64,000 nt of DNA from Chitinophaga pendula (GCF_020386615.1 NZ_CP077769.1:5815501-5879500), one strand, 5' to 3'; counted from the first letter of the stretch, positions 8,341 to 18,697 are shown. Translations and numbers: made by a program. Notes: generated from the letters alone by a model not told the origin.

Positions 8341-9774
8341 TTATCTGCTCCGTATCCAGAATTGTGGGTTCTGTCTGGAGGCTCCTTTGTATATCTGCAA
8401 CTCCACCTCTCCCATATTTTCCAATTCGTTGGTGCTGGCAGTACCGATCACCTGCCCCGTACGTACTTTTTCACCTTTCCTTACGGACGCTGATTGCAGC
8501 CTTACATAGTTGGTAAAGTACTGTCCATGGCGTAGGGTGACCATATATCCGGCCCCCGGTATAACGTGTACGATAATTACCTCCCCATCAAATACCGCTT
8601 TTACATTAGCTCCTTTACGGGTACCGATGATGATACCATCGTTGTCTACACTGATATGGTCGATCACGGCATGCCGTTGAGGCCCGAAGTAACCAGTGAT
8701 CTTACCGGCGTCAACAGGCCATGGCAGCTTACCACGATTGGCCTCAAAACTCTCTGATAATGCCAGTGCTTCCGGGGTAGCTTCCAGCACGTTTTCACTA
8801 CGTGTAGGTCTTTCCGGCTCCGGAGATTTGGTAGACGTAGGTGTTTCTACCGGCTTGGTTACAGGCGGGTTAGCAGCTGTAACAGGTGGATTATTGTTGG
8901 ACGCGTTATTGTTGTTTTTGGCCGCTGCCGCCGCTGCTGCAGCCGCCGCTCTACGGGCTTCCTCTTCTCTCCTGCGTTTTTCCTCCGCAGCCTTCTTACG
9001 GGCCGCCGCTTCTTCTGCTGCCTTACGCCTTGCCTCTTCTATCTCCCGGCGGATAACTGCCCGGATAGCCGCCTGCACTTTCTGCGCATCTTTCTTACGC
9101 TGATTAATATCTGCTACCAGCTCTTTTTCACGGCCTTTCAGTTTATTCAACACCTCATCTTTCTCTTTCTTGTCCTGTTCCAGCGTAGCCCGTTGGTCCT
9201 GTTCTGTTTTCAGTGTGTTCGCCCGCTTATCTTTCTGCGACTGCAGGCTGGCGATCTTTTTGTTCAGCAGCTCCTGCGTCTCCATGATATTGCTGGCCTG
9301 CCGGTGACGGTATTCCCGGTACTGCTTCAGATATTGATACCGCTTTACAGCATCGTTAAAGCTCTGGGCAGAAAAAACAAAGTTCAATATATCGTAAGTA
9401 CTACGGTTCTTATAAGCATACACTACCAGCTGGGAATATTGCGCCTTTAAGGTGTCCAGGTCTTTTTGTAAGGTTTTCACATCCCGGTAGGCAGTATTGA
9501 TGTCCCCGTTAATAAAATTGATCTCTTCGTTAATGCTATTGATAAGCCGGCTACGTAAAACAATCTTGTCCTTTAACGCCCTCAACTGCCCCAAACTTTC
9601 TTTCGTGGACTTTTTTGTATCTCTCAGCTCAGCATTGGCTTCGTCTATCTCGCGTTGCAACTCTTTCTTCCGGTGCTCAAGTTCCTCCCGCGATTGGTTG
9701 CTATTCTGAGCATGCAGAAACGCAGGTACCGACCATAGCAATAATATTAACGGGATAAACTTCTTCAGATACAA
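8341..9774 (-). CDS. EnvC-like murein hydrolase activator (coiled coil + degenerate LytM)
   Basis: A 477-residue exported protein. It has a signal peptide (about 1-22), a long charged coiled coil (about 25-235), an Ala/Arg/Glu-rich stretch ending in a run of alanines (about 240-285), an Asn/Pro/Thr linker (about 285-330), and a C-terminal LytM/M23 domain (about 350-475). The LytM domain lacks the usual zinc motifs: where active M23 enzymes have HxxxD and HLHFE, this one reads HAVIDHISVDNDG and VELQIYK. That fits EnvC, which activates cell-division amidases rather than cutting peptidoglycan itself. It is the last gene of the ispF-dut-TPR-DUF4292 run. Confidence 0.88.
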   Translation of the reverse strand: MYLKKFIPLILLLWSVPAFLHAQNSNQSREELEHRKKELQREIDEANAELRDTKKSTKESLGQLRALKDKIVLRSRLINSINEEINFINGDINTAYRDVKTLQKDLDTLKAQYSQLVVYAYKNRSTYDILNFVFSAQSFNDAVKRYQYLKQYREYRHRQASNIMETQELLNKKIASLQSQKDKRANTLKTEQDQRATLEQDKKEKDEVLNKLKGREKELVADINQRKKDAQKVQAAIRAVIRREIEEARRKAAEEAAARKKAAEEKRRREEEARRAAAAAAAAAAKNNNNASNNNPPVTAANPPVTKPVETPTSTKSPEPERPTRSENVLEATPEALALSESFEANRGKLPWPVDAGKITGYFGPQRHAVIDHISVDNDGIIIGTRKGANVKAVFDGEVIIVHVIPGAGYMVTLRHGQYFTNYVRLQSASVRKGEKVRTGQVIGTASTNELENMGEVELQIYKGASRQNPQFWIRSR

Positions 9775-9882
9775 AACATAATTATTTTTAGATGACGTAA
9801 TATGTATTCCTGCTATAAACGCTAAATATACAACGATAATTACAAATAGCCTCCTCGCGATCCCATTTCAATCTCTCCCCCA

Positions 9883-10710
9883 CTATTGCAAAGAATAGCC
9901 GGAAGTAGGCACTGTAAACGGAAAAGAAAGACTCTGGTTAAACTCAACTTTATTGAATTCCATCGCTATCCGGGTAATATTTTTCTCCTCCACAAATAAA
10001 CGACGCCGGGTAGCAAACTTATATCCTCCCGCATCCTTATACTCTCCATATGTAAGTTCACAGGAACGCTGCTGACCTGCGCCCTTATCCATTACCTTAC
10101 TTTGCTGCAATACATAGTCATCCGCAAATACATTGAAAAGACTGGTAAAAGCACTGCTGTCACAACTAAAAGAAATGATCGCCGGCGTCTTTACAACCTG
10201 GTATACACTGTCTGTCAAGAATACAGGATTACCGATGATAAGATCCTGTAACGTCTTGAAGTCAAAGGGAATATTCAACACATCTTGTGCATCGGATAAT
10301 GCTCTCAGATACAACCGCTTGTTGAATTTGTCATACGCCTTCAAACTATCCGGCGTAATAATAGCCCTCGCAACCTCCCCCAATACCGGAAAAGAAACAG
10401 ATATCCAGATCAGGCTATCCTTTTTCATCCTGATCACTGTATTGACATTTTGATGGCTTTGCTTCTCATTTTCGAAGTCCACCTTCAGTTTGGCCGAAAA
10501 CGTAGTATAATCAATATGCCGCTCTCTGATCTTGGAAAGCAGGTTACGGTTGAACGCAACAGCTTCTTCATTGGAACTGCTGTCCTTCACGATATGTGCG
10601 CTGTCAGCTGCCGGGAAATGTGTACGAACGATCGGCTTGGTACTACGACAGGAAAAAAGTAAGGTACCTGCCAGCAATAGTAATGTATATACGCCTGTTG
10701 TTTGCTTCAT
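9883..10710 (-). CDS. DUF4292 family lipoprotein
   Basis: A 275-residue lipoprotein with a lipobox ending at Cys21 (LLFSC). It matches the DUF4292 family, which has a LolA/LolB-like half-barrel fold and is found in Bacteroidota. The recurring order TPR lipoprotein - DUF4292 - EnvC-like protein is conserved in the phylum and suggests a shared envelope job, possibly lipoprotein or cell-wall related. No enzymatic motif is visible. It lies 54 bp after the TPR gene. Family assignment is by sequence style and neighbourhood. Confidence 0.82.
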   Translation of the reverse strand: MKQTTGVYTLLLLAGTLLFSCRSTKPIVRTHFPAADSAHIVKDSSSNEEAVAFNRNLLSKIRERHIDYTTFSAKLKVDFENEKQSHQNVNTVIRMKKDSLIWISVSFPVLGEVARAIITPDSLKAYDKFNKRLYLRALSDAQDVLNIPFDFKTLQDLIIGNPVFLTDSVYQVVKTPAIISFSCDSSAFTSLFNVFADDYVLQQSKVMDKGAGQQRSCELTYGEYKDAGGYKFATRRRLFVEEKNITRIAMEFNKVEFNQSLSFPFTVPTSGYSLQ

Positions 10711-10764
10711 GTAGTTAGTTGTTTTGAGCAGCTTGTCTCAATGCAGTTACCCCTGCGGTAGCCT

Positions 10765-12516
10765 TTACTCCGGCTCGGTAGCGTGAATATATCTTTTCTC
10801 TGCTATTTTTTTTGCCAGTTTTACGGAAGAAGCACCCTTATCCTTTGCCTTCTGCCAATATTCGAGGGCTTTGGTCACCTCTTTCAGATTGAATAGTATA
10901 TCCCCGTAATGTTCCAATATTCCCGGACTTTGCTGTGCTACCGGATAAGATAATGCCTTCTCTATCCAAATACGTGCCTGATCATATTTCCCCATACGGA
11001 ACAATACCCAGGCATAAGTATCCATATAAGTAGCACTCTCCGGTTCCAACTCCAATGACAATCTGGACATCTCTTCCGCCCGCTCTAAATGCTCTCCCCG
11101 TAACGAAAGATAATAACTGTAATTATTTAATACGACGGCATCTTTGGGCCGCAATATCAAGGCGTGTTCATAACTGCTGTCTGAAAGTGCATGCTGCCCC
11201 GTAGCATGATAAGCATCCCCCAATAGTGAATAAATGTCCGCTACAAACTTTTTATCTCCGTTACCCAGCACCAGTGATTGGTTCAAAGCCGCTACAGCTG
11301 CCGGATAACGCTGTAATAGGTAATCGGCGACCCCCAGGAAATAAAAACCCATAAATTCCTTGGGGAACTTACGCGTAACCGTATCACTGATACGCAGCAA
11401 AGCAGAAGGGTCATCTTTCCGGGAATAGATCCACATCAACTGGTACCACACGGAAAACCGGGTATCGTCCAGCGTAATCGCTTTATGATAATTGACCAAT
11501 GCGCTGTCCAGCATGTCCACCTGGGAATACATATCGGCGATCAACGCATAGGCCTTCGCTTCATTCGGATGTGCTTTCAACAACAGTCCGGCCAGCTCCA
11601 GGCCATCCTGCAACTTAGAAGTATCCATCTGCAACATCTGCAGGTAGGGATATACAAAAGCCACTTTATCATCAATGCTATAGTCCGGATTAGCAAACGC
11701 CCGCGTCAGGCTACCCCAGTAAGTAGCCGTATCGCCGTCCTTTTTGGCATAGTTGGCAATGGCGATCAATGCCCGGGGGTTATTGGGGTCCTTTGACAGA
11801 ATGGTTTTATAGGTCTGACGGGCATCCGCTATGCGGTCATTGGCATCATAGACTTCTGCCAGCAAATGATAATAACGCAGTTCCTGCGGATACAAAGCAA
11901 TCAGCTTGCGGATCTCCGCAGCTGCATCGTCCACCCGGCTTTGCTTTAGTAATAACCGCTGTTTCTGATAAGTAAGCTCTTCTACCACACCGGTTTTAGC
12001 TTCCAGCGCATTAAACACAGCCAATGCCTGGTCAGTCTTGTTGGCTTTTGAAAGCAATAATCCTTTATTGAACAGGTAGTCTTCGCTTTCCGGATATAAC
12101 CGGCTTAACCGGTCATAAATGATAGCTGCGCTGTCAAATTGCTCATTGACACCGAAAGCATCCGCCAATGCCAGTTGAAACCATTTATTGCTGCTATCCA
12201 ACATTACGGCACGTTTGGCAAATGCCAGCGCATACCCTGGATTACGCACTTCAATAAAAAGACGGGATAATTCATAATAAACGGTGGGATTCCGCTTATT
12301 CAAACGCAGATAATCGGAATACTGAGTGATCGCCGTTCGGTAATCGCCCAATATCTTCGATCGCTGTGCTGCAAAAAACAAGCTATCAGCCCGTTGCTCT
12401 ACCAACGCAGGATTTTTCAGGATAATATCCTGCTGCGACGCCACCTTTTTGCCGCCGGTACAGGCGCTAGCCCAACCCATCCACGCTATCGCTATAGCGG
12501 TAACCCATACACGCAT
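10765..12516 (-). CDS. TPR repeat lipoprotein
   Basis: A 583-residue protein with a lipobox at Cys19 (WASAC) and tandem tetratricopeptide repeats over most of its length. Clear repeat cores include KANKTDQALAVFNAL, KDPNNPRALIAIANYA, KPKDAVVLNNYSYYLSLRG-type segments and YDQARIWIEKAL near the C-terminus. It is probably a periplasm-facing scaffold. Only 3 bp separate its start from the dut stop codon, so it is almost certainly in the same transcript. This fixed linkage with DUF4292 and EnvC-like genes is the main functional clue. Confidence 0.88.
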   Translation of the reverse strand: MRVWVTAIAIAWMGWASACTGGKKVASQQDIILKNPALVEQRADSLFFAAQRSKILGDYRTAITQYSDYLRLNKRNPTVYYELSRLFIEVRNPGYALAFAKRAVMLDSSNKWFQLALADAFGVNEQFDSAAIIYDRLSRLYPESEDYLFNKGLLLSKANKTDQALAVFNALEAKTGVVEELTYQKQRLLLKQSRVDDAAAEIRKLIALYPQELRYYHLLAEVYDANDRIADARQTYKTILSKDPNNPRALIAIANYAKKDGDTATYWGSLTRAFANPDYSIDDKVAFVYPYLQMLQMDTSKLQDGLELAGLLLKAHPNEAKAYALIADMYSQVDMLDSALVNYHKAITLDDTRFSVWYQLMWIYSRKDDPSALLRISDTVTRKFPKEFMGFYFLGVADYLLQRYPAAVAALNQSLVLGNGDKKFVADIYSLLGDAYHATGQHALSDSSYEHALILRPKDAVVLNNYSYYLSLRGEHLERAEEMSRLSLELEPESATYMDTYAWVLFRMGKYDQARIWIEKALSYPVAQQSPGILEHYGDILFNLKEVTKALEYWQKAKDKGASSVKLAKKIAEKRYIHATEPE

Positions 12517-12519
12517 GTA

Positions 12520-12960
12520 TCAGGATTTTCCAGTGTGTCCAAATCCACCACTACCTCTTTCCGTATCAGATAGTACAGCTACTTCTTCCATGGTCGCCTG
12601 CACAAAAGGTGCGATCACCATCTGCGCAATACGGTCTGCCGGAGCGATTGTCTGTGGCGTATTGGATAAATTTATCAATATCACCTTGATCTCTCCCCTA
12701 TAGTCGGCATCAATAGTACCGGGCGTGTTCAATACCGTCAAACCTTGTTTGAACGCCAACCCACTACGCGGCCTTATCTGCGCCTCATAGCCTGCCGGTA
12801 ATTCCATATACAGTCCTGTAGGGATCAACGTACGCTCCAAAGGTGCCAGTATTACCGGTGCCTCCAGATGCGCCCGCAGGTCCATCCCTGCTGCATCCGG
12901 TGTAGCATAGGCCGGCAACGGATTATCTGATTTGTTAATGATCTTTACTTGTACACTCAT
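12520..12960 (-). CDS. dut: dUTP diphosphatase
   Basis: Hydrolyses dUTP to dUMP and pyrophosphate, limiting uracil in DNA. The 146-residue trimeric-type dUTPase has all five motifs in order: [33 protein letters not shown] and the C-terminal [10 protein letters not shown]. An ATG ten codons upstream (12990) is possible, but the ATG at 12960 gives the usual short N-terminus (MSVQVKIIN) and is chosen. It sits 40 bp after ispF and 3 bp before the TPR gene. Confidence 0.95.
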   Translation of the reverse strand: MSVQVKIINKSDNPLPAYATPDAAGMDLRAHLEAPVILAPLERTLIPTGLYMELPAGYEAQIRPRSGLAFKQGLTVLNTPGTIDADYRGEIKVILINLSNTPQTIAPADRIAQMVIAPFVQATMEEVAVLSDTERGSGGFGHTGKS

Positions 12961-13000
12961 ACTAAACACAAAATTACTCCAATTACCCATTTATCTCCGC

Positions 13001-13489
13001 TTATCTGCTGGTTTTCTCCAGCAATGCAACCGCATGCGCCGTCACACCTTCCTCCCGTCCTACAAAACCCAACTGCTCAGTAGTCGTCGCTTTAATTGAT
13101 ACATCACCGATCTCCACCCCCAGTATACCTGCAATAACCTGTTGCATCTGCGGCACATACCCTTTGATCTTAGGCGCTTGTAAACACAACGTGCAGTCTA
13201 TATTCACAACCTGGTACCCCTTCTCTGCTATCAATGCCATCGTACGGGCCAGTAATATCTTACTGTCGATATTTTTATAGGTAGCATCTGTATCCGGGAA
13301 ATGTACACCGATATCCCCCAGGCTCGCAGCGCCTAACAAGGCATCACAGATAGCGTGTAACAATACGTCCGCATCGCTATGCCCAAGAGCGCCTTTATAA
13401 TGCGGTACCAATACTCCGCCTAACCAAAAATCCCTGCCTTCCACCAGCTGGTGAAAATCTACTCCTAATCCGATACGCAGCTTACTCAT
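13001..13489 (-). CDS. ispF: 2-C-methyl-D-erythritol 2,4-cyclodiphosphate synthase
   Basis: Fifth step of the MEP isoprenoid pathway: releases CMP from CDP-ME 2-phosphate to form the cyclodiphosphate. The 162-residue protein has the metal-binding GVDFHQL near residue 8, HSDADVLLHAICDALLGA near 36-53, and the C-terminal KATTTEQLGFVGREEG typical of the trimeric enzyme. Its presence implies that the organism uses the MEP rather than the mevalonate pathway. It is the first gene of the minus-strand run down to the EnvC-like gene. Confidence 0.96.
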   Translation of the reverse strand: MSKLRIGLGVDFHQLVEGRDFWLGGVLVPHYKGALGHSDADVLLHAICDALLGAASLGDIGVHFPDTDATYKNIDSKILLARTMALIAEKGYQVVNIDCTLCLQAPKIKGYVPQMQQVIAGILGVEIGDVSIKATTTEQLGFVGREEGVTAHAVALLEKTSR

Positions 13490-13550
13490 ATTATATTCCT
13501 TCTTTTAATATCTTGCTTTTCAACTATCAACGGCTAAATCTACCACAAAT

Positions 13551-13586
13551 TATAAATCCTCCCGCTAAAGGCGTGGAGGATTTATA
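13551..13586 (-). terminator. Terminator of porV
   Basis: A 12-bp perfect stem (TATAAATCCTCC / complement) extended by an inner CGC/GCG pairing, placed just after the porV stop on the minus strand. The T-run is short. Confidence 0.7.
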
Positions 13587-13613
13587 AAAAGAGTTATACT
13601 GAATGCTATTATA

Positions 13614-14774
13614 CTAGTCCTCCGACCGTGAAAGGTCAAAGGTAAGGCTAAATCTCAGTGTATTAGATAGTGGATTTCTTTGTATACCCGTACCAGAAGG
13701 TACCAGGTAAGAAAAGTTCAACCCGAAAATGTCATATTTAATTCCAATACCTGCCGTAAAGTATTTCCGGTTACCCTTGTTCTTGTTTTCATTGAAATAA
13801 CCGGCACGTACCGCAAACATGTCATTGTACCAGTACTCAGCACCTACTGAATACATCAACTCCTGCAGCTCTTCCTTAAAACCTCCGGGAGCATCACCGA
13901 AAGAAGAGAACATCCCTTCGATCACCCCTTTCTCACGGTATTTGCCTGTACTGTCCGGCGTAGGCACCAGCAACTTGTTGATGTCCAGCGCAAAAGTCAG
14001 CTTGCTAGCCTCATCCAGACCAAAAGTATAAGAAGTACCAATACCCAGGTTAGTAGGGATAAAGTCCTTGTATTGTGCCGATTGTGTATAAGATATCTTG
14101 GTACCGATGTTAGTGATCGCGACCCCGAAGTTCCATTTGTTTACATTCCCATCGTCCTTTTCATACTCTTTGGTATAAAAGGCAGACAGATCCGTGCTGA
14201 AAGCCTTACCAGGACGTACTACCCTACCGGCAATATCTCCACTGGCCAGGTTGGAATAGATATAACGGGCGGCCAGACCAACAGACCAGTTTTCACTCAG
14301 CTTACGGGCATACCCCGCATCTAGTGCAAACTCCCGGGGCCTGTAAGAACCGGTCTCACTACCGGTTACGTCCGTAAAGTTGATAGTACCCAGTGAAAAA
14401 TATCGCAGGGAAGCAGAAATAGATTGATATTCGTCCAGTTGGGTATAACCACTCACCGTAGCCAGGAAGACGTCGTTTACCAACTCTTTCAGCCAGGGCG
14501 TATACGTAACCGAAATCCCCGACTTCGCAGTCGCAAACGGCAGCTTCGCCAGATTCCAGTAAATAGAGTTCGCATCTGGAGCAGTTGCAATACCTACATC
14601 CCCCATTGCACCACTTCGGGCATCCGGAGCTATTCGCAGAAAGGGAACAGCGGTATTAATAGTATTGGTCCTACCGTCCAATTGTCCGGTATTGATTGGG
14701 TCTTGCGCTGAGGTTTCAAAACTGGCGAAAGTACTATAAATGAACACAAGGCTCAAGGTTACCTTACGGATCAT
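13614..14774 (-). CDS. porV: Type IX secretion system outer-membrane protein PorV
   Basis: A 386-residue outer-membrane beta-barrel (FadL-like) protein that accepts substrates from the SprA translocon and hands them to the PorU sortase. It has a signal peptide (about 1-23), then the PorV-typical AVPFLRIAPDARSGAMGDVG near 43-62 and PDANSIYWNLAKLPFA near 68-83. It ends in alternating strands (NTLRFSLTFDLSRSED). It lies 111 bp downstream of porU, the usual arrangement in Bacteroidota. A good promoter of its own lies in that gap, so it may be transcribed both with and without porU. Confidence 0.94.
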   Translation of the reverse strand: MIRKVTLSLVFIYSTFASFETSAQDPINTGQLDGRTNTINTAVPFLRIAPDARSGAMGDVGIATAPDANSIYWNLAKLPFATAKSGISVTYTPWLKELVNDVFLATVSGYTQLDEYQSISASLRYFSLGTINFTDVTGSETGSYRPREFALDAGYARKLSENWSVGLAARYIYSNLASGDIAGRVVRPGKAFSTDLSAFYTKEYEKDDGNVNKWNFGVAITNIGTKISYTQSAQYKDFIPTNLGIGTSYTFGLDEASKLTFALDINKLLVPTPDSTGKYREKGVIEGMFSSFGDAPGGFKEELQELMYSVGAEYWYNDMFAVRAGYFNENKNKGNRKYFTAGIGIKYDIFGLNFSYLVPSGTGIQRNPLSNTLRFSLTFDLSRSED

Positions 14775-14799
14775 GCAGTTTCTATATTTTGACAGGATG

Positions 14800-14830
14800 T
14801 AAAAATAATGTCTAATTTGTAATATTCAAG
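14800..14830 (-). promoter_or_regulatory. Bacteroidota-type promoter of porV
   Basis: Read on the minus strand: CTTG (14830-14827), exactly 19 nt, then TATTTTTA (14807-14800). This is the -33/-7 spacing of sigma-ABfr promoters with one mismatch in TAnnTTTG. It is 25 nt upstream of the porV ATG. Confidence 0.6.
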
Positions 14831-14885
14831 ATTTTGGGGTTAGGTCAGGGATACCTGGTATCAGCTCCTACCACACTCGCATAGG

Positions 14886-17800
14886 CTATAATCGCATTAA
14901 TTTTCCACTTAAAACTCTTTTCCTCCCTTCCTGCGAGACAGTCAGCCTGTAATAATATATGCCGGGTGCAGCATGTGCTCCGGAATTTGAGGTACCATCC
15001 CAAAGCATGCCTTCATAACGTTGACCGGACACTTTTATTGTCTCTCGTTTACTTTTTACCAGCTGCCCGGCACCGGTAAATACCTCTAAATGGAGCTCCA
15101 GTAACTGACCTTGTTGGTTGTGATGAAAGAAAAATCGGGTTACATCATAAAAGGGATTCGGATAGTTGCCCGCTTCTTCTATCGCCAGCGTGGATGCTTT
15201 TACCACTTTAAAGCGGATCCTGGCCTTCCCTGAATTGTTGTAGGTATCCCATGCTCTCACCTCCAGATCATGCCACCCTTCCGGCAGGTTGTACAACGGA
15301 TAACGTATACTTCCCCGGCGGTAACTATTCAAAGATGCTTCAAAATAATCATTTAAAATGAAATATTCACCTGTGCCATCCAACATTCCTGTCATTTGAT
15401 GCCCAATACCATATCCCGTCGTATTGATCCCGCTACTATCCGCCAGGTGTACCAGCAACACAGGATTTTCACCTGTGATCCCTCCATCCTTAAACCACTC
15501 ATTGTCCAGGTACACCCTAATAGCAGGTCCCGTTTCATCCTTATCTGCTACAGCTGTACCTCCTATCTGCACAGCGCCCAGCACACCAGCGGCGTCCACC
15601 TTTTCCCCTGCTGCATAATACACGATCTTCCCCTCTCCTGCCTTATAATCAATATCCTTAGGCACCACAAAAGTATAACGGAACTTTCCTCCGGCCACCG
15701 TATGCCGGCCGCTATACAGCACATTACGCTGCACCGTATAATCCGCCACCTCACTCTCCGGATCATTTCCCAACGTCCGCTTCACCGAAGGCTTATCATA
15801 CACTGTACTATAGATCATTCCCGTAAAGTCAGTCACAGGCTTGCCGTCTAGATCCTCCACATGTCCGCTTACTTCATACATTCCCAACGCCCGCAAAGTA
15901 TCCACACCAGCTCCCACTGCCATACCATTGATGGAATCCGTTACCACCTTATAAGAAGGAAATGCTAATGTCAACGCCGGATCACCCAGCAGTTGGAACT
16001 TCCGGTTGTTGGCAATATCACCGGATGTACGATAAGTCTCATTCTTTGCCCGCATCGCCGCCATGCCCATACTGGGCATACGTCCCGACGCACCTGGTGT
16101 CAAAGCTGCATGTAGATAATTCATGTGTATCACCCGATTGGAATAGGCTAATACAGCACGCGTAGTGGTCATGAGCGCTATCACACCACCATCAGGTTGC
16201 AATAGTAGCTTTTCTCCCAGCGATAAGATCGCAGGATTATCAAAGGGGGCAAAGTCACAGGTCGCCGTTACTAACAATGGTAAATGACCGGCCGTCTTCC
16301 ATTCTGTCAACGCCGCATCTGTTACCACCGCCTCCTCTGCCAACCGCGTATAACTACCATGCCCCGAATAATTCCAGATCAACATCCCATTACTCATCCC
16401 ACGACGGATCGCCTCATTCACCGCCGGATAGCGACTCCCCCCTGCTCCCGCTATCTGCGGGAAAGCATCCAGGTATACCTTATCAGCGGTCAACACCGCC
16501 GCCTGCCTAGCAGCCACTGCACTTACCGCCTCCGCATCTTCCAGGTGCAGGTTGTGATCCTCATCATCCGCTACAAACATCATCCGCGTACGCCAGCTGC
16601 CAAAGTGATCCGGCGAGTGATATCCTGCTATTTTGTCCACAACCTGCTCCGCCTCTCCCAACTGCCGCACCGGTATCCGCCCGATAGCGATATCCAACAG
16701 GTTCTTACGCCCGCTATCAAGGATATCATCATCATCATCGAGGAACCCGTAATAATCATCCGTACCATAGGAATTAATAGCATCCGTAGAAGCTGCACTC
16801 TGCCACGTAGGCACCAGGTTAGTATTATTTGCTACCCGGTTTTTATAATCATAGGAGGCATCCCCAAAAAGTAACAGGTACTTACCTGCCTGCCCCCGGT
16901 CATAATACATCTTCAGAAAATCCCGGATGGCCGTCGGATCAGGAGTGCCGCCGGCAAACTCCAGGTATACCTGCTGCACGTCTGTAACCTGCACACTCAG
17001 CCCATCATGGGCCTGATGATAGGCCGCCAGCCGCCGCGCCGCCGGTAGTAAGGCCGCTGTGGTAATAATGATCATGTCCGCTCCGCTGCTGCCATGCAGG
17101 TCCTGATTCGCTACCGCCCCCAATGGAAAAGGCCGCATGGCCGCCCCTGGCGTAAACGCTACAAATTCCCGCAATAGCCCGCAGTCTCGGCGGAACGTCA
17201 CCGAGTCCGCATACACTTGCGTCTCCAACTGCACCGGCTGATCAATAGTACTTACATCCCAGATCGACACAGGCATCCCTTTTACCCGCAGCTGGTAAGC
17301 TGCCACCCCGCCGGTATTGACACTGCCCGCATCCCGGAAAGCCAGTTGCCCCGCCGCTGGCATCGCCAGTATACTCCTCCCCTGCACCTCCAGGTAGTCC
17401 AGCCACCCTTGCGCACCTGCACCTCTCGGTATGAACCGCAACCGAATATTCACGTCCTTCGTACGGACCGCCGTCTGAAAACTACCACTGGCCACACTGG
17501 CCACCCCTTCAAAAATATTACCGCTCACCGGCGCTATAAAAACAGTCCCGGCCAATTCCTCATTCACCGCTAGCTCAAAACGGCTCCCGACACCACTTCT
17601 ACCTGCTACCCGCGCCTTCACACGCAAACCACTGCTCCCTTCCACCATCGGCAGCGTAAAAGGATAATAACGGGTAAGCCCCCCATTGTCACCAAAAGAG
17701 CGCCCCCACCACTGCTTACCACTATTCAGCAGATTCACACTATCCTGCTCATAAAAGGCGTAGTAATCATAACTGTCTACACGACGGTTTACTGCGGCGG

Positions 17801-18311
17801 TAGTACCCTCTTGCGCAATCCGCTTACCTTCACCGCCGGTCGTCAGGAAATAATAGGCAGTATCGCTATAGAGATGATAAGTATGACTGTAACTGCCATC
17901 AAAAGATTGGTATTGCCAGCGATGAGGCCCGGGAGCATAAAATAATAAGTAATCATTCCCGTCCAATATCCCGTCCCCTCCGTCCGATACCTGCAACGCC
18001 ACCTCCCGCAGATCATCCGGGCGGCTGCGCTGATTATCTTCCGGCAATAGCTGCCCACCGTTCCCATATAGTCTGATCGTTCCGGCAGACAACCGGTTGG
18101 TATTGATCCCCAAACTTTGTAATAAGGAAATATCTATCTTATACACCCCGCCAGCTGTTATCCCTAACTTATACCAGCTCCCGGATGCCAGCACAGAATG
18201 CGCCGCATAGGGCCGTCCACCGCCTGCTAACGTATCCCCCCGTAACACATCTGAAGGACTCGCCGCCGCAACGCTGGTCATCAATAGGCATAGCAACACA
18301 ACATATTTCAT
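14886..18311 (-). CDS. porU: Type IX secretion system sortase PorU
   Basis: A 1141-residue C25 gingipain-like cysteine peptidase that removes C-terminal signals from type IX cargo and attaches anionic lipopolysaccharide. It has a signal peptide (about 1-17), a long beta-rich N-terminal region, and the catalytic domain about 410-770 with His651 in NYSGHGS and Cys685 in TATCDFAPF. The protein ends with a sorting-domain-like module (YPNPF near 1050 and GIYYYRLTV/GKLMRL at the end), as known for PorU, which is itself exported but keeps its C-terminal domain. It is divergent from gldJ and followed by porV, the conserved Bacteroidota order. Confidence 0.94.
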   Translation of the reverse strand: MKYVVLLCLLMTSVAAASPSDVLRGDTLAGGGRPYAAHSVLASGSWYKLGITAGGVYKIDISLLQSLGINTNRLSAGTIRLYGNGGQLLPEDNQRSRPDDLREVALQVSDGGDGILDGNDYLLFYAPGPHRWQYQSFDGSYSHTYHLYSDTAYYFLTTGGEGKRIAQEGTTAAVNRRVDSYDYYAFYEQDSVNLLNSGKQWWGRSFGDNGGLTRYYPFTLPMVEGSSGLRVKARVAGRSGVGSRFELAVNEELAGTVFIAPVSGNIFEGVASVASGSFQTAVRTKDVNIRLRFIPRGAGAQGWLDYLEVQGRSILAMPAAGQLAFRDAGSVNTGGVAAYQLRVKGMPVSIWDVSTIDQPVQLETQVYADSVTFRRDCGLLREFVAFTPGAAMRPFPLGAVANQDLHGSSGADMIIITTAALLPAARRLAAYHQAHDGLSVQVTDVQQVYLEFAGGTPDPTAIRDFLKMYYDRGQAGKYLLLFGDASYDYKNRVANNTNLVPTWQSAASTDAINSYGTDDYYGFLDDDDDILDSGRKNLLDIAIGRIPVRQLGEAEQVVDKIAGYHSPDHFGSWRTRMMFVADDEDHNLHLEDAEAVSAVAARQAAVLTADKVYLDAFPQIAGAGGSRYPAVNEAIRRGMSNGMLIWNYSGHGSYTRLAEEAVVTDAALTEWKTAGHLPLLVTATCDFAPFDNPAILSLGEKLLLQPDGGVIALMTTTRAVLAYSNRVIHMNYLHAALTPGASGRMPSMGMAAMRAKNETYRTSGDIANNRKFQLLGDPALTLAFPSYKVVTDSINGMAVGAGVDTLRALGMYEVSGHVEDLDGKPVTDFTGMIYSTVYDKPSVKRTLGNDPESEVADYTVQRNVLYSGRHTVAGGKFRYTFVVPKDIDYKAGEGKIVYYAAGEKVDAAGVLGAVQIGGTAVADKDETGPAIRVYLDNEWFKDGGITGENPVLLVHLADSSGINTTGYGIGHQMTGMLDGTGEYFILNDYFEASLNSYRRGSIRYPLYNLPEGWHDLEVRAWDTYNNSGKARIRFKVVKASTLAIEEAGNYPNPFYDVTRFFFHHNQQGQLLELHLEVFTGAGQLVKSKRETIKVSGQRYEGMLWDGTSNSGAHAAPGIYYYRLTVSQEGRKRVLSGKLMRL

Positions 18312-18333
18312 CTGGGAAATCCTGGCATTTTTA

Positions 18334-18341
18334 CAAACCTA
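18334..18341 (-). promoter_or_regulatory. -7 element of porU
   Basis: TAGGTTTG on the minus strand is a perfect TAnnTTTG match, 23 nt upstream of the porU ATG. No TTTG is present at the -33 position, where the sequence is A/T only. Confidence 0.5.
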
Positions 18342-18654
18342 CTGTAAATAATGAAATAAAATATATATGTTTACAGCGGCTGCGAAAAAGCTGTAATCGT
18401 CACACTTTAGATAAAATACTACCAGTGTAATCCATATCCTTGGCCATTGATGCGCTTCACGACCCGGTCACAACCGTCGTTTCCAACCAACATCAAACCA
18501 CTCCCGGTACCTGGTTTTACTTAGGATAATGGTATATTATCTTTACGTAAACGATCCGCCACAACAATGGCAAAGGCCGCTTCCCTGCTAGATACAGGGC
18601 CATTTTCAACGGTCAATTACAGATTAATTTTTTTCGCTATAAAATAAAAAGAAT

Positions 18655-18662
18655 TACATTTG
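18655..18662 (+). promoter_or_regulatory. -7 element of gldJ
   Basis: TACATTTG is a perfect TAnnTTTG match, 35 nt upstream of the gldJ ATG. A TTTTTTCG run about 20 nt upstream could serve as -33 element. Confidence 0.6.
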
Positions 18663-18697
18663 CGTTTATCAAAAGAAAAATACAAAAGCTGAATCGC

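Larger units (their letters stand above)
18312..18697. other. Divergent porU/gldJ regulatory region
   Basis: A 386-bp gene-free stretch between divergent porU and gldJ. It holds one -7 element for each direction (listed separately), an AT-rich segment (18346-18372), and TTTACGTAAA, a 10-bp palindrome near 18541. No coding potential was seen. Confidence 0.7.
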